Part shown: positions 46,661-56,672 of the stretch, piece by piece
How positions within the stretch are numbered: position 1 is the first letter of the stretch
Layout of the letters: each line of letters opens with the position of its first letter
Assembly: GCA_030142905.1 (NCBI GenBank)
Contig: JASJOG010000050.1
Span: 719,001 to 783,000, forward strand
Direction of reading: 5' to 3'
Source: Heliopora coerulea
Taxonomy: Eukaryota > Cnidaria > Anthozoa > Scleralcyonacea > Helioporidae
DNA: 64,000 nt
Made by a program: the position numbers and the translations under genes
The notes under the pieces: model-generated
Database searches by the model: none
Told to the model about the DNA's origin: nothing
The model's input: the letters and a program-made list of their open reading frames with translations, nothing else

Positions 46661-46764
46661 TAGGTTATTTTGAGGCAATAAGGGGATATGTGATTTATTC
46701 ACCAAGGGCATAGCCCAAGTTGAATGAATCACATATTTCCAAGAGGCCACAAAATAACTTACTT
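46661..46764. repeat. Foldback element, about 104 bp
   Basis: TAGGTTATTTTGAGGC on the left pairs with GCCACAAAATAACTTA on the right. Inside, ATATGTGATTTATTCA pairs with TGAATGAATCACATAT around an AGGGCATAGCCCA centre. Confidence 0.8.
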
Positions 46765-47540
46765 ATATTCCACATGGACAAGGTTGATTTGAGAGGCAAT
46801 AGCAAGGAGATGCCTTTGTTCTGAGGATCTTTTGGAATGTGTATCTAAACCACTTAAATTATACAACAGAGGTATGAACATCCATACTGGGATTTTGAAG
46901 ACATATATTTAAATTGCAAAGTGATTTGTTTGGTTAGTTTAATATGCTTGAATGTGGTAAAGATGAGTGGTGAGTCGGACGAGATTTTTTGAACACAAGA
47001 TTAGTGTCAAAGTCAAATCTGACTGAACAAGTCATAAATATATAAGTTCTCTTCATTCCTATCAATGGGGTTAGTTGAAAAGACAGAGTCTGTTTCAGAT
47101 GTTTCACAGAGAAGCAAGGGCTGCTTCATAAATGGCAAACAACAAAGGAATTTAAGGTAGATGATAGTGTTTCCTGAGTTAAGTTGTACTCTCAATACTG
47201 TATAAGCAACTGCTTAAAATTTGAGATGTTTTACATGTTTATAAGACTTGTTAAAATGTGTATTGCTGAAGTGTACTTGGTGTTCCTTATTTTTTTAAAT
47301 TAGAAGGATGATAAGGAGTGCACAGGGAATATACAGTAGAATATTTGGTGGGAATATCAGAGGAGAATATTAAAGGAGAATATTAATTCATCATTATACT
47401 ATTGTCTTCCTTCATTGCTTATAGCTCCACATTCCCCATTTACTGATAGAAAGAGCTACCAGCCTTTTAGGCAGTTAATTGACAGGGGCTATTGAATATA
47501 TTCCCCCAAAAGAACAAAGGAAACCAAACCATGTGGAATA
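46765..47540. other. Intergenic, no gene recognised
   Basis: CTTATATTCCACATGG near 46761 and CATGTGGAATATAAG near 47530 are inverted copies about 760 bp apart and may mark the ends of an unrecognised element. No frame in between shows a domain. Confidence 0.4.
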
Positions 47541-47557
47541 TAAGTATACATACATGT

Positions 47558-47596
<39 letters not shown>

Positions 47597-47700
47597 TATA
47601 CATGTATCTGTATATGAATACATGTATAATGTACATATGTGTGCATGTAAGTATATGTGTATACATGTATATGATATGTGTATACACGTATACAAAGGGC
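47541..47700. repeat. (TA)n with TATG/TACA-type low complexity
   Basis: A pure (TA)n core of about 35 bases within TATACATG-type degenerate repeats. All overlapping frames are Tyr/Ile/His/Met repeat translations. Confidence 0.95.
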
Positions 47701-47769
47701 CATAGCTTGAAACATTAGAATTCTTTATCATAGATTCGGCATTCTATCAACCTTTTAACTTTTTGTGCT

Positions 47770-47830
47770 GTATGTATTATGTATGTATGTAAGTATGAGA
47801 ATATATGTCTGTCTGTCTGTCTGTATACAT
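47770..47830. repeat. (GTAT)n and (GTCT)n short arrays
   Basis: A few TATG units followed by five GTCT units. Confidence 0.9.
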
Positions 47831-48062
47831 AATTATATATTAGATATATGTATGATATTTTACATTTTCTTTAATGGTTAACATATTCATATATACTTTA
47901 AGATTTTCTTATGTGGTTCTAAAAACACTGATCTTTCGATTCCAAATTAGATTAGAAGTCAAGGAATGTTAAAGTAACATCAACAGTGGACTGCTGCGTA
48001 GGTAGTTCTGAACGAAGTAGGAAAACTTGACAGTTAAGGTAGTACTCTGCCGAAACACCGTA

Positions 48063-48164
48063 GAACAAGGTACTGATGTTGAGCGAAAGCCCTTCATCAC
48101 AGTAAAATGTGTACTTTAATTACTCTTATGGAAGGCTATCGCTCAAAACGTCAGTATCTTGTTC
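48063..48164. repeat. Imperfect foldback, about 100 bp
   Basis: GAACAAGGTACTGATGTTGA with GCGAAAGCCCTTC pairs with the right side, which reads on the other strand GAACAAGATACTGACGTTTT, GAGCGATAGCCTTCC. Confidence 0.7.
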
Positions 48165-49887
48165 CCTAATTTTTTTGACTGAGTGCTTTTGAACTTTCTC
48201 TACGAGAATTGAAGTATTTCCTTGAGATCTGTATCAATCTCTGCCAACTGTTAAAGCAACTGTGAAATACCAAAGTCAACGCAAGGACAAAAACGGAGGG
48301 TGCGATACCTAACAACTGGGACGCTTGCCATACAAAGATGGCCATGTATAGATGCATTAAATCAATGTGACTGTAAAGGGAATCTCGTGATATCCTTTGC
48401 AAAGGCTGTAAATGTTATACGACCATCGACCGTCGACTCAAAGAACTTGTTGGAACGTAATTTTAACAACGGCATGCAATTTATTATCTTACCTCTGGAT
48501 ATTCAAATTGAAACGTCATTTTTGCCAGTGATTTTCGGAAGCAAAATCGAGCCAAAAATTTCCAATCCTTGAACAAAAAACAAAACAGTACATGGGATAC
48601 TGTACAAAAAAACTGTACATGTTTTTGTTATCAGTTTCCTTGTAAACGTAGGCATTTAAAGGATATATGTACCAATTTCGCTGTAGATATTTCTCCATTA
48701 AGAATAAGACATTCGCTAAAACCCATACATAATAGACAAACACAGATAAATATTATCCATTTTATCAAAAGCATCCTCATTAAAATACGGGTTCGACGAT
48801 CGGCCTGTAAAGTCAACAAAGTTAGTCAACAGACCTGTCCAATTGACGAATTCTGGCATAGCAACCAAATGACACAGAAGTTCATCAGCGTTCGCCGGGA
48901 CCAATTCGCCGGGAGTGTCCGACCGGCATGTCTACCTCTCGCTCACCGCTCACTGGCTGGGCCAGTGACCTAATTCACACCTGCAATGCAGGTTGTCGTG
49001 CACAATCACCTCTAAGCCCTCAAATAAATTTCCCTAGTCTGCAAAATTTTGGGGTATTTTAAGGAATAATCTAAGAAATTTGATGTTTTATAGAAATTTT
49101 AAGTGATTTGAAAAGATTTCAGTTGAACTGCTTGTTTTCAAGTTAATCAATTTCATCCTTCTTCATCAATAGATAATTAAACGGCAAAAAAAGCTAAGCC
49201 CAAAGCAGAGCTTCTTATAGTAGCTGGGTTTGGCCATGGCCTCTCCAGCCCTCACACTGCCTCCCCTAGTACTGAAGTCCCTTTACACCACTATAAGATG
49301 AAATGTCTTAATAAAAACTAATAAAATTATGGCAATAATGTCAGGAAAACAAACATAAAAATTTCTTAATGCTTTGGAAACAAGAATTTTTTTCCAGAAA
49401 AAAATCTACTCCATTTCCCATTCTCTCGAGTGTCAGCATATCGCGTACCAAGCAGGTCCATTTCTGGACATGCTCCTCAATCCTAGTGGTCTCTTGACAT
49501 GATGGCCCCCCTTGAGATTTCTTAACAAGGGTCTTAAACCCGGCCTTAGCCAGAGTAAAGATTATGACCATAACCAATTAACTGATCCACTACGAAAAGT
49601 ATATACTGAAATATTACGTTTTAATGACCTATCATTAACTCTAGGATAACCAGCATTAAAGGATCAAATAGGGTAAAATGGAAATTTGGGGCATTTGTTT
49701 GAAATCTAAGGAAATTTGATGGACACCCTCTTAAATTTTCCTGCGAGAGCACTGGCAATCAGAGCGAGTGTCCGAAAAAAGAAGGCGTCAGCATAGGCCC
49801 TTTTTCTCGTGACAGATAAGATGACGGATATTACTACATACTCGCTATTAAATTAAGATTAATCAGTAATTGTTAAACAGTCCTTAA
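48165..49887. other. Intergenic, no gene recognised
   Basis: Frames of 75-134 codons (48300-48572 and 48569-48973 on plus; 48166-48402 and 49341-49577 on minus) have no recognisable domain and do not splice convincingly. Confidence 0.45.
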
Positions 49888-50258
49888 TTAATGAGCTGAT
49901 TGCCTGCAGATTTTCAGCTCAGGTTTAAATACCAGCCCAGTTAACCGGGATGAGATTTCAGCCCGTCCTCCGATAAAATACTTCAAAAACGGAGCTTGCG
50001 ATTACATGAAAAAATTTCAGTCTGGTTTGAGCTACCCGAGCTGAAAAATCCCATGTAATCGCATGAAAAAATTTCAGCCCGGGTTGACACGCCTGGAAAG
50101 ATGTAAATTGTCAACAACAACAAAGACCACCAAGAAATTCCTGTCTGGGTTCCCTTCCGATTTCAGTTTCACCCCGGAATGAAATATTTCACGTAATCGG
50201 AGCATTTTTCAACTCGGTCTGCAGGGCTGAAATTTCCCCATGTAATTAGCCTCTAAGG
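49888..50258. mobile_element. MITE of the GGCTGATTACATGG family
   Basis: The right end CCATGTAATTAGCCTCTAAG and a decayed left end TAATGAGCTGATTGCC fit the family TIR. Internal CCATGTAATCGCATGAAAAA and TTTCAGCCCG motifs repeat, so the copy contains internal duplications or a nested relative. It is non-coding. Confidence 0.55.
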
Positions 50259-50289
50259 ATTGTTCTTAATATAAGATTCCAGTTATGAT

Positions 50290-50362
50290 TAAGATTAGGG
50301 TTGGGATCAGGTTTAAAAAGCCTACTAATCCTAACCCTAATCCTAATCCTAACCCTAATCGT
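50290..50362. repeat. Interstitial telomere-like repeats
   Basis: About six degenerate CCTAAC/CCTAAT units at 50328-50362, preceded by one TTAGGGTTGGG in the opposite sense. This is short and degenerate and is not a chromosome end. Confidence 0.7.
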
Positions 50363-50423
50363 CACCCCGCTAACCTCTCATCCTCCGACGAAATTTATCC
50401 GACTAACAACCTATTACCAGAGG

Positions 50424-50695
50424 AAATGAAGGCAAGCCAGCCCCTTTGGTAGGGCTAGCCTTAATAAGAAGGCTGGATTTTACCTCGCCTTTACATGGGT
50501 GTTTTCTTGCCATGCTAGAATTGATTACGTGTAAAATTTCCACTCCTCCTTGGCGAGATCTCGAGTAGTCATAGTGAGATCTCGCTGGCCCTCTTTTCAT
50601 GCAAACGAAAAAACAATTTTACAAGGGATTTGACCCGGAGATGAAATCTCGGCAAAAAGGGCCAGCCCTACTCGGAGGGCAAGCTTGCTTCCATG
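50424..50695. mobile_element. Possible small foldback MITE
   Basis: GAAGGCAAGCCAGCCCC/GTAGGGCTAGCC on the left resembles GGAAGCAAGCTTGCCCTCC/GTAGGGCTGGCC on the other strand at the right. The arms are diverged and the borders uncertain. Confidence 0.4.
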
Positions 50696-50959
50696 TAAAC
50701 ACCGCTTTAGTGTTTTTGTCATAATTAATGCCTTACTTACTCATTAATAAATGACCATTTTGGAAGCTTTCCATTTAGCTCTTGTACTGTTTGATTTCAA
50801 CGCACTTAAAGTGCTCCGGCTATGCTGAATAACCATCGCAGACTGCATTCAACCAATGGGGAAAAGCCAGACAGTGGACCTGGTGGATGTCTTGCCCATC
50901 CGGAAAAATGTTTCAGGAAAAATTGAAAACAAATAAAGAAGGAAGGAGGTCAGTTGAGG

Positions 50960-51012
50960 AGAAAGGAAGGAGGGAGGGAGGGAGGGAGGGAGGGAGGGAG
51001 AGAAGGAAGGAT
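50960..51012. repeat. (GGGA)n microsatellite
   Basis: About nine GGGA units flanked by GGAAGG variants. Confidence 0.95.
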
Positions 51013-53110
51013 CGGTGAAGGGACTGAGGAATGGAGAAAGACGGTAAAAAGCGGGAACTTACAAAGGAAGGGATTTACTGATTTAGAAAAATAGCGATCA
51101 GATTTAGGATGGTAGCAAGGAAAGAAGTAAGTTAAAAATATTTAGGAACGAGTAAGAGATTTTGCGGTGAATAGTTTAGGATGCTATGAAACTATTTGGA
51201 CATTTTAGACGAAAAGAAATTAAATGTGGAATTTCAGAAGTATAGAATTTGGCAAGGAAGACACAGAAGATTTGGCAACAATCATTAAGGAAGGATTTAA
51301 GAAGCCAAGGGGAAAATTCAGAAATCTAGGTAGCAAATTTGGAAGTGTAATAAATAATTATTTAATTTGTTACGCTGCCGGAAGAGCGTAAGTGAGTGAC
51401 CTGCAGCTTATCATTGTTATGTTATGTGTTGTTGCAGGTATATTGGCGGGCGTTGGAAACCTTACCGTAATAATAAAGGCTTTAAAACCCCGTTAGTCGG
51501 CCAGTGAATAAGTATTACTTAAGAATGAAGTTTATTGAATGATTCAAAATAAAAGATGTTAGAATACTAAATATATAAATAGGAGAATTAGGAGGAAAAA
51601 GATTTAGGAAAGTAAGAAATTAAGAAGAAAAGGATTTCGAAGAGAGGTGAATTTAAGAAAGAGGGATTAAACTTAATAAAGAACATTGGAAAGGAAGAAT
51701 TCATGTAGTTAGCCGTGGTTTTGCCAGACCTGAGCCCATTTCGGTCTTCGCCCAAACCGTAACCTTTGAATATAGGTGTTGCCCAGAAATTATCTAACTT
51801 ATTAAATTTTCCACTAGTTATTATATTATATTATATTAGTTTAAAAATTATTAACCCTGCTATAATTTTCTGTGCACGTTCAACAACTAAGAAGTAACAT
51901 TATGCCTTTTTTATAAACAGCTGTGGAGTACGTTATTTGGATCACCGTAACATACTTGATGATAAATGTCAAATTTCCTGTTTGCTCTCGGTTTCTCCTA
52001 CTCTTGTCAACTACTCTAATGTTAAACCGAGTACCTAGGCTTTGCGTTTGTGCGGGATATATTTTAGATCTTTTACTGACCATCTTTTGTTATATATACA
52101 ACTGCACTTTACTCAGTGTTTTTTCGCAACATGTAACAGAAACTTCGTCATGATTCTCATCATTTCTATTTCATTTTTTCATGTTATGTCATGAATTATA
52201 AACAAACTTAACCAATGTGTTCGAATTGTTAATAAAGAGCATGTTCTGTCATGTGAAAACGTAATTTCTTATCAGCAAACTCCAAACATACATTGGTTGA
52301 CAATTTGCCATTAAATTTTTTATGCAACCAGTCTCGGCCCGGAGGTCACAAATCCTCTGGCCATGCCACTGATGGTCACAAAAAAGGAATTTGTGAAATA
52401 TATTTCGGAATAAAGAGGCTTGTGAGGAGATGAACTTAGATAAATACCACTTTGTCTGTTTTGAGATCTTTTAGTTTACCCGCTTGTCCTCAAACACCAG
52501 ATTATGTTAATTAGCATGGAATCCCGGCCATTAATTTATTCGTCATAAACCTTTCCACAATTATCCATATTATACGTGCTTTTGCTACTCTTTGATATTC
52601 AAACTTTAATTCCAATTTCCACCAAGTTCATCAGTCGCATCGACTCTCAAGAAACTAAGCAAAGTAAATTTTGGAATGTTCCTAAACTAAACAATAGACA
52701 TTAGATACTTAATGAAGACTTCCGGAAACATAAACGTTTTATGCTTTTTTTATTATTATATAAAGAAATCACATTCCGAACCATTATTTGACGCATTCAA
52801 GACAGCCTTAATAAGGGGTCAATCATATAATCCATTTACACTGTAGCAATGGTGTTGGCAAACATTTTGGTCAATGGGCTAATTCCATGATTTACCAGGA
52901 GCTGGTGAGCCACACCTTTGTGTCGCCCACCCGAACATATATCAAATATCCCGAACAGATGCTTGAAAATTTAATTTTAATAATAAATAAAAATATATAA
53001 TAACCTATCATTATTCTACCGTTCTAGTCATCTAGCCATTGAGGTAGGACTGGTAAGTGGAACAAAGGGGTCACACAATGCTTAAACGTGAAATTAAACT
53101 ATTAAAGTGT
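51013..53110. other. Intergenic, no gene recognised
   Basis: About 2.1 kb with no supported gene. A frame near 52200-52310 (LNQCVRIVNKEH) is faintly like a LINE C-terminal block, but too weak to call. Confidence 0.45.
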
Positions 53111-53112
53111 TA

Positions 53113-54417
53113 CAGTGAACTCTCTCTAAGCGGACACCCCTCTAAGGCGGACACCTCTCCAAGGTGGACACAAAATTTGGTCCCTGCAGTACCACGCTTG
53201 TTTCTCTGTAAATGAACTCTCTCTAAGGCAGACACCTCTCTAAGGCGGACGCGGACACTTTTTTTGCAGCGTTTTGGTTCAAAATATCTCTCAAAGCGGA
53301 CACAGGATGTTTACGAAATTTTACAACAGGGCAGTATTAGCGCTAAATGACCTGCGACATAATAGACACAATCTGACTTTCTAGTTTTGATAAAAGACTA
53401 GTATTTATTTCACAGTCGGAAGACAACTTATTTGTGCAGTCTTTTACTACAATAAGTAGAGTCACTTGTACTCTTTCTTTTCTTTTTTCCACTGTCTTGA
53501 TTTTGATTAACGGCAGTTTCAACTTTGTCTTTTCTTTGATTACACACTTCGCAATCCAGGCCACGAGTTCTGGGATACCTCGAAATGTGTATTTGCATGG
53601 AACGTCAAGTCGATATCCACTCCCCACGGTTTAACCTTTCTCCTGTAATTTCACAAGAAACGCTACTTGATTCAATCTCCAGGAATCGATTGATATAGCG
53701 GCTATAGTTCAGTGGCACATGGCCGACAACTTCCCCATCACTGATTATGGCAACAGCATTTAGATCTTTTTCGTAGGTAGGCTCTCGTTTGCACACTAGA
53801 ATTTCTCCAAGAGTAGGGATCCAGATGTCTTTATATACATGGTGCCCACGAACGAAGGAATTAAACGAGAATAAATTCTACACTCTGCTCATAGTATCCT
53901 GTGTGTATTGATATTTTGTTAATATTTTGGCTAAACTAATTATTAATAGGGTGTGACCCTAAAATAGCGTGGGAACAAAATACACAGGAGAGGAACATAA
54001 TTTGTAACAGTGAGGACGTGTTATAAAGTGAAGAACTAAATTCACACTTACACAATCTGTATGCGAATTCATCACAACTTTTTTATTGAAGAACTCAAGC
54101 TAGTACTAACTGGTTTGGTTTTAAAAAATTGTGCGTATAAGCTCAAGTCACAAATAAGGCTATGGATGGCGGGTTGTTGGGAAAAATTCAGAGGTATGCC
54201 ATGGCCATTCGCGTCGTAGAGATTAAGTTCCCCCAATAACAAGCGTTGCAAAGGGGTTTTGTTAAGGATAACCCATATATTCTACACAAGTATAAAATTC
54301 TGGTTTTAGTTTTGACGTTTGGGCGTCAGATTACTCAGCTCTCTCTAAGGCGGACACCTCTCTAAGGCGGACACTAAATTTGGTCCCGAGAGTGTCCGCC
54401 TTAGAGAGAGTTCACTG
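53113..54417 (-). mobile_element. pogo/Tigger-type element with HIRAN-like cargo, 1,305 bp
   Basis: Ends are CAGTGAACTCTCTCTAAG (left) and the same sequence inverted (right), continuing into GCGGACAC. They lie exactly between TA dinucleotides (53111-53112 and 54418-54419). Several CTCTCTAAGGCGGACACC units are repeated just inside both ends. The TIRs and TA duplication are those of the pogo/Tigger group. No transposase is visible; instead a minus-strand coding relic with a HIRAN-like domain fills part of the interior. Confidence 0.88.
53343..53877 (-). pseudogene. HIRAN-like domain protein, frameshifted
   Basis: The frame is open from 53877 and reads FVRGHHVYKDIWIPTLGEIL, then KREPTYEKDLNAVAII, DGEVVGHVPLNYSRYI and SCEITGERLNRG. 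Near 53620 a one-base shift moves to the next frame, which continues SGYRLDVPCKYTFRGIPELV and then a Lys-rich and Ser-rich tail. The KREPxxxxDxNAVAV and GxxVGHVP blocks fit the HIRAN fold, a DNA 3'-end or single-strand binding module known from Rad5/HLTF helicases. A final LDVPCKYxF strand also fits. No ATG sits near the open start, so an upstream exon or a lost N-terminus is possible. Function in the element is unknown. Confidence 0.55.
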
Positions 54418-54489
54418 TATAATTATTATAATGATAATCATAATCACATAATAATAGATGCGACAATTGGAGGAAAACAAGAACTGCAA

Positions 54490-55320
54490 TCAATGGGAGA
54501 AGTGTAGTTGCTTTTCTTTCGACAGTTGATCAATGTCTGGCTTGATACTGGTCGTTGCCAGTCTGAGAGTCCCTTCCAGATGTTCACCGGTCAAACGAGC
54601 GCACGCCTTGCACTTAGCAAATTTTATTTGTCTAAACAGCAACTCACACAAATAGGTGCTTCCGAAAAGAGTAGCTATTCTCTTTGCATTCTACATCTTG
54701 ACAAGTTGTGGGAAACTGTCATGCGGAACGTATTTCTCATAAAATGTTAGCAGTTTCGATTCACAGATCTTTGCCTTCAAATCTGAACTGCACTGTAACT
54801 CGACCAGCTCCACCTGAATACCGGCTGGAACATCGTTGACATCTACCTCTAGCGGTGTTCCAAAACTCGAAAGTTCACCCCTACAGGCACGAAAGTCTCC
54901 AAAACGGTTCGCAAACTGTTCCCTCAGGCTGCTTAAGTCCATCGGATAGGATTGTCCTTTCTCGGGTGTATTTTCTCTCATTGTGGGAAAGTTCTCTTCC
55001 TGATTAGTTCGCTGACCACTTAGCATGCTCGAACTGCTTTTTCAACATCAGTGTTTTGATATCTAAACATGTTTTGCTGCCCACTGAAAGCTTTTCGAAG
55101 CGACTCAAGTTTATCCTTCCTTTCCTGACTTTCCAACACTTCATAAGTTGAATGTTTCGTCGCATGTCTCTTCAGATTGAATTCCTTTCTTACAGATACC
55201 GACTCATTGCATATGAGGCACACAGGTTTACCTTCAACACAAAAAAAAGTATTGCTAGGATCAACTCTCATTAAAAATGCGTGACTTGTCACTCAATCTT
55301 CTTTTCTTTTGAAGGGCTGC
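54490..55320 (-). pseudogene. Internally deleted hAT transposase (ZBED5/GTF2IRD2-like)
   Basis: The 55292-55020 frame gives a BED-type zinc finger: FFCVEGKPVCLICNESVSV with the Cys pair, LKRHATKH with the His pair, then KLESLRKAFSGQQNMF and NTDVEKAVRAC. After a stop and a shift, the 55026-54691 frame resumes far downstream in the family protein: LREQFANRFGDFRA, VPAGIQVELVELQCSSDLKA and FYEKYVPHDSFPQL. An amber codon at 54691-54693 interrupts. The same frame then runs on through RIATLFGSTYLCELLF and LRLATTSIKPDIDQL to a TGA at 54490-54492. This is the hAT dimerisation end. The catalytic middle is deleted. No TIR or 8-bp duplication was found around it. Confidence 0.85.
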
Positions 55321-55940
55321 AGCCATTATGTAAAGTTGTTATGTATGACATAGATGTCATAGACTAGAGATTATGAATAACACTAGAAGAGGCATTGGGG
55401 GTAAAATTGGTAATAAATTGAAGCTCGTTAATGGAGGCCAAATTTGAGTCCCGGATGTTGGTCCCGGATGTAAAGTAATCACTCAATTGGTTAGTTCGGT
55501 TAGTTTTAACCAATCAGTTGGTTCAGGAGGCGAGTGTAATTTCCCGGATGTCAAGGAGGTTTTGACGAGAAGTGGAGGATTTTTTCGAAAATTATGCCCC
55601 AAACCGTAAACTTCTGTTTTCGTTTTTTTGCTTTACATCTACAGCTACTAGACTAGACTACTAGAGTACTAGACTGGCTAGTCAGGTAGTGAGAAATAAT
55701 GTTTGGGGAACATGTTGGCGGGCCAAATAACATTACGTGGAACAACGATGGGATGGAGTTACCCAATACATTTAATAACACTCTCGGGATTTCATGATTT
55801 ATGATACTATTTATTTAATATGCACACGCATAATCAGAAACTGAATAACAAATAAGATATTTACATAACTTTAAACTGTTAAATCAGCAAAATAAATACA
55901 TAAAATAATGCGTCATCATCATCACTACTACTACTACTGT
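55321..55940. other. Intergenic, no gene recognised
   Basis: TCCCGGATGT occurs three times between 55450 and 55560 and ACTAGA-type repeats occur near 55645-55680. No coding feature is supported. Confidence 0.4.
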
Positions 55941-55950
55941 TTTTTTACAG

Positions 55951-56248
55951 ATTTCAGATATGGGAGGAAGAGAAAATGAGAAAGGAATAAGAGTTTATTA
56001 TGCAGCAAACCTTGTTAGAAAACCAGAGAAGATGGGATGAGAGAAAACATGAGATGAATATGATTCAGATGCTTATGGGCAATGCTCTAGGGCAAGATCA
56101 TACACATCATTACAATTTTCAATATCCTACTGTATCCATCAATACTTCTCTTGCAAGCACATCTTCCATGTCAAATGAAAACAGTCATGATACCAGCACG
56201 AGTAATGCATCCATTGGTAGTAACAACAGCACATGTTTTTTACTGTAG
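55951..56248 (+). pseudogene. Possible 3' exon of a Myb/SANT-like TE protein
   Basis: A pyrimidine-rich TTTTTTTACAG at 55940-55950 could be a 3' splice site. The following frame reads FQIWEEEKMRKE, stop, EFIMQQTLLENQRRWDERKH and EMNMIQMLMGNAL, then a Ser/Thr/Asn-rich tail. An acidic and basic helix with repeated Glu and Arg before an MIQMLM-like end is common at the C-terminus of Myb/SANT-like (trihelix) proteins linked to DNA transposons. The in-frame TAA and the lack of a visible upstream exon make this weak. Confidence 0.25.
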
Positions 56249-56288
56249 CATCTATTGACTATACTTCTGTTTATCAAATAATTGTTGT

Positions 56289-56569
56289 TGTTCGCGAATG
56301 CGATTTCGGACGACGTTATCTTCTCGATCTGGTGAGCTGTCACGAATACGCGAGTGGAGACCACAAACATGCTCATGTGTCTTTATTCAATATAAAGCGA
56401 GTCCAATTGTTCTACAACGTAAACACAACAAACCTCCAAAGGTTTGGCCTCTTTCCGCTCACCACTGACCTTAGAACTTACAACCCCCGTTGGGAAACCA
56501 CAAACAGTTCAGTGTATATGTCTTGCTTCGTACCGTCTCGGTCGAATCCTATTTACAACTATAACTACA
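56289..56569 (-). repeat. 3' LTR of the BEL/Pao element
   Basis: In element orientation it starts TGTAGTTATAG and ends GCGAACA. Base by base it equals the other LTR over 278 positions (56289-56566 against 62599-62876), and the only difference is one base at the extreme start. ACAATATAAAG-like and TATAAAG motifs on the plus strand have no clear promoter role. Confidence 0.95.
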
Positions 56570-56580
56570 TCCCCCCAGCG
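56570..56580 (-). other. Polypurine tract
   Basis: In element orientation CGCTGGGGGGA abuts the start of the 3' LTR, the position where plus-strand DNA synthesis is primed in LTR retroelements. Confidence 0.75.
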
Positions 56581-56672
56581 GTTCTATTTTGACACAAAAA
56601 AGGCGCGACAATGTCTTCGTCGGTTAATCGGAGAGCGTTCGGTAACACACTCCCCCCCGTGTCCGATGGTGT

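Noticed and set aside
47467..47731. Cluster of four overlapping frames around 47.5 kb
   Set aside because: All are repeat translations of the TA/TATG tract.
48300..48973. Two adjoining plus-strand frames of 90 and 134 codons as a host gene
   Set aside because: No recognisable domain, no clear splice sites, and overlapping minus-strand frames of similar length.
50290..50362. Telomere or subtelomere
   Set aside because: There are only about six degenerate CCCTAA-like units, embedded in MITEs.
52200..52310. LINE C-terminal scrap
   Set aside because: A single weak block (LNQCVRIVNKEH) without supporting motifs.
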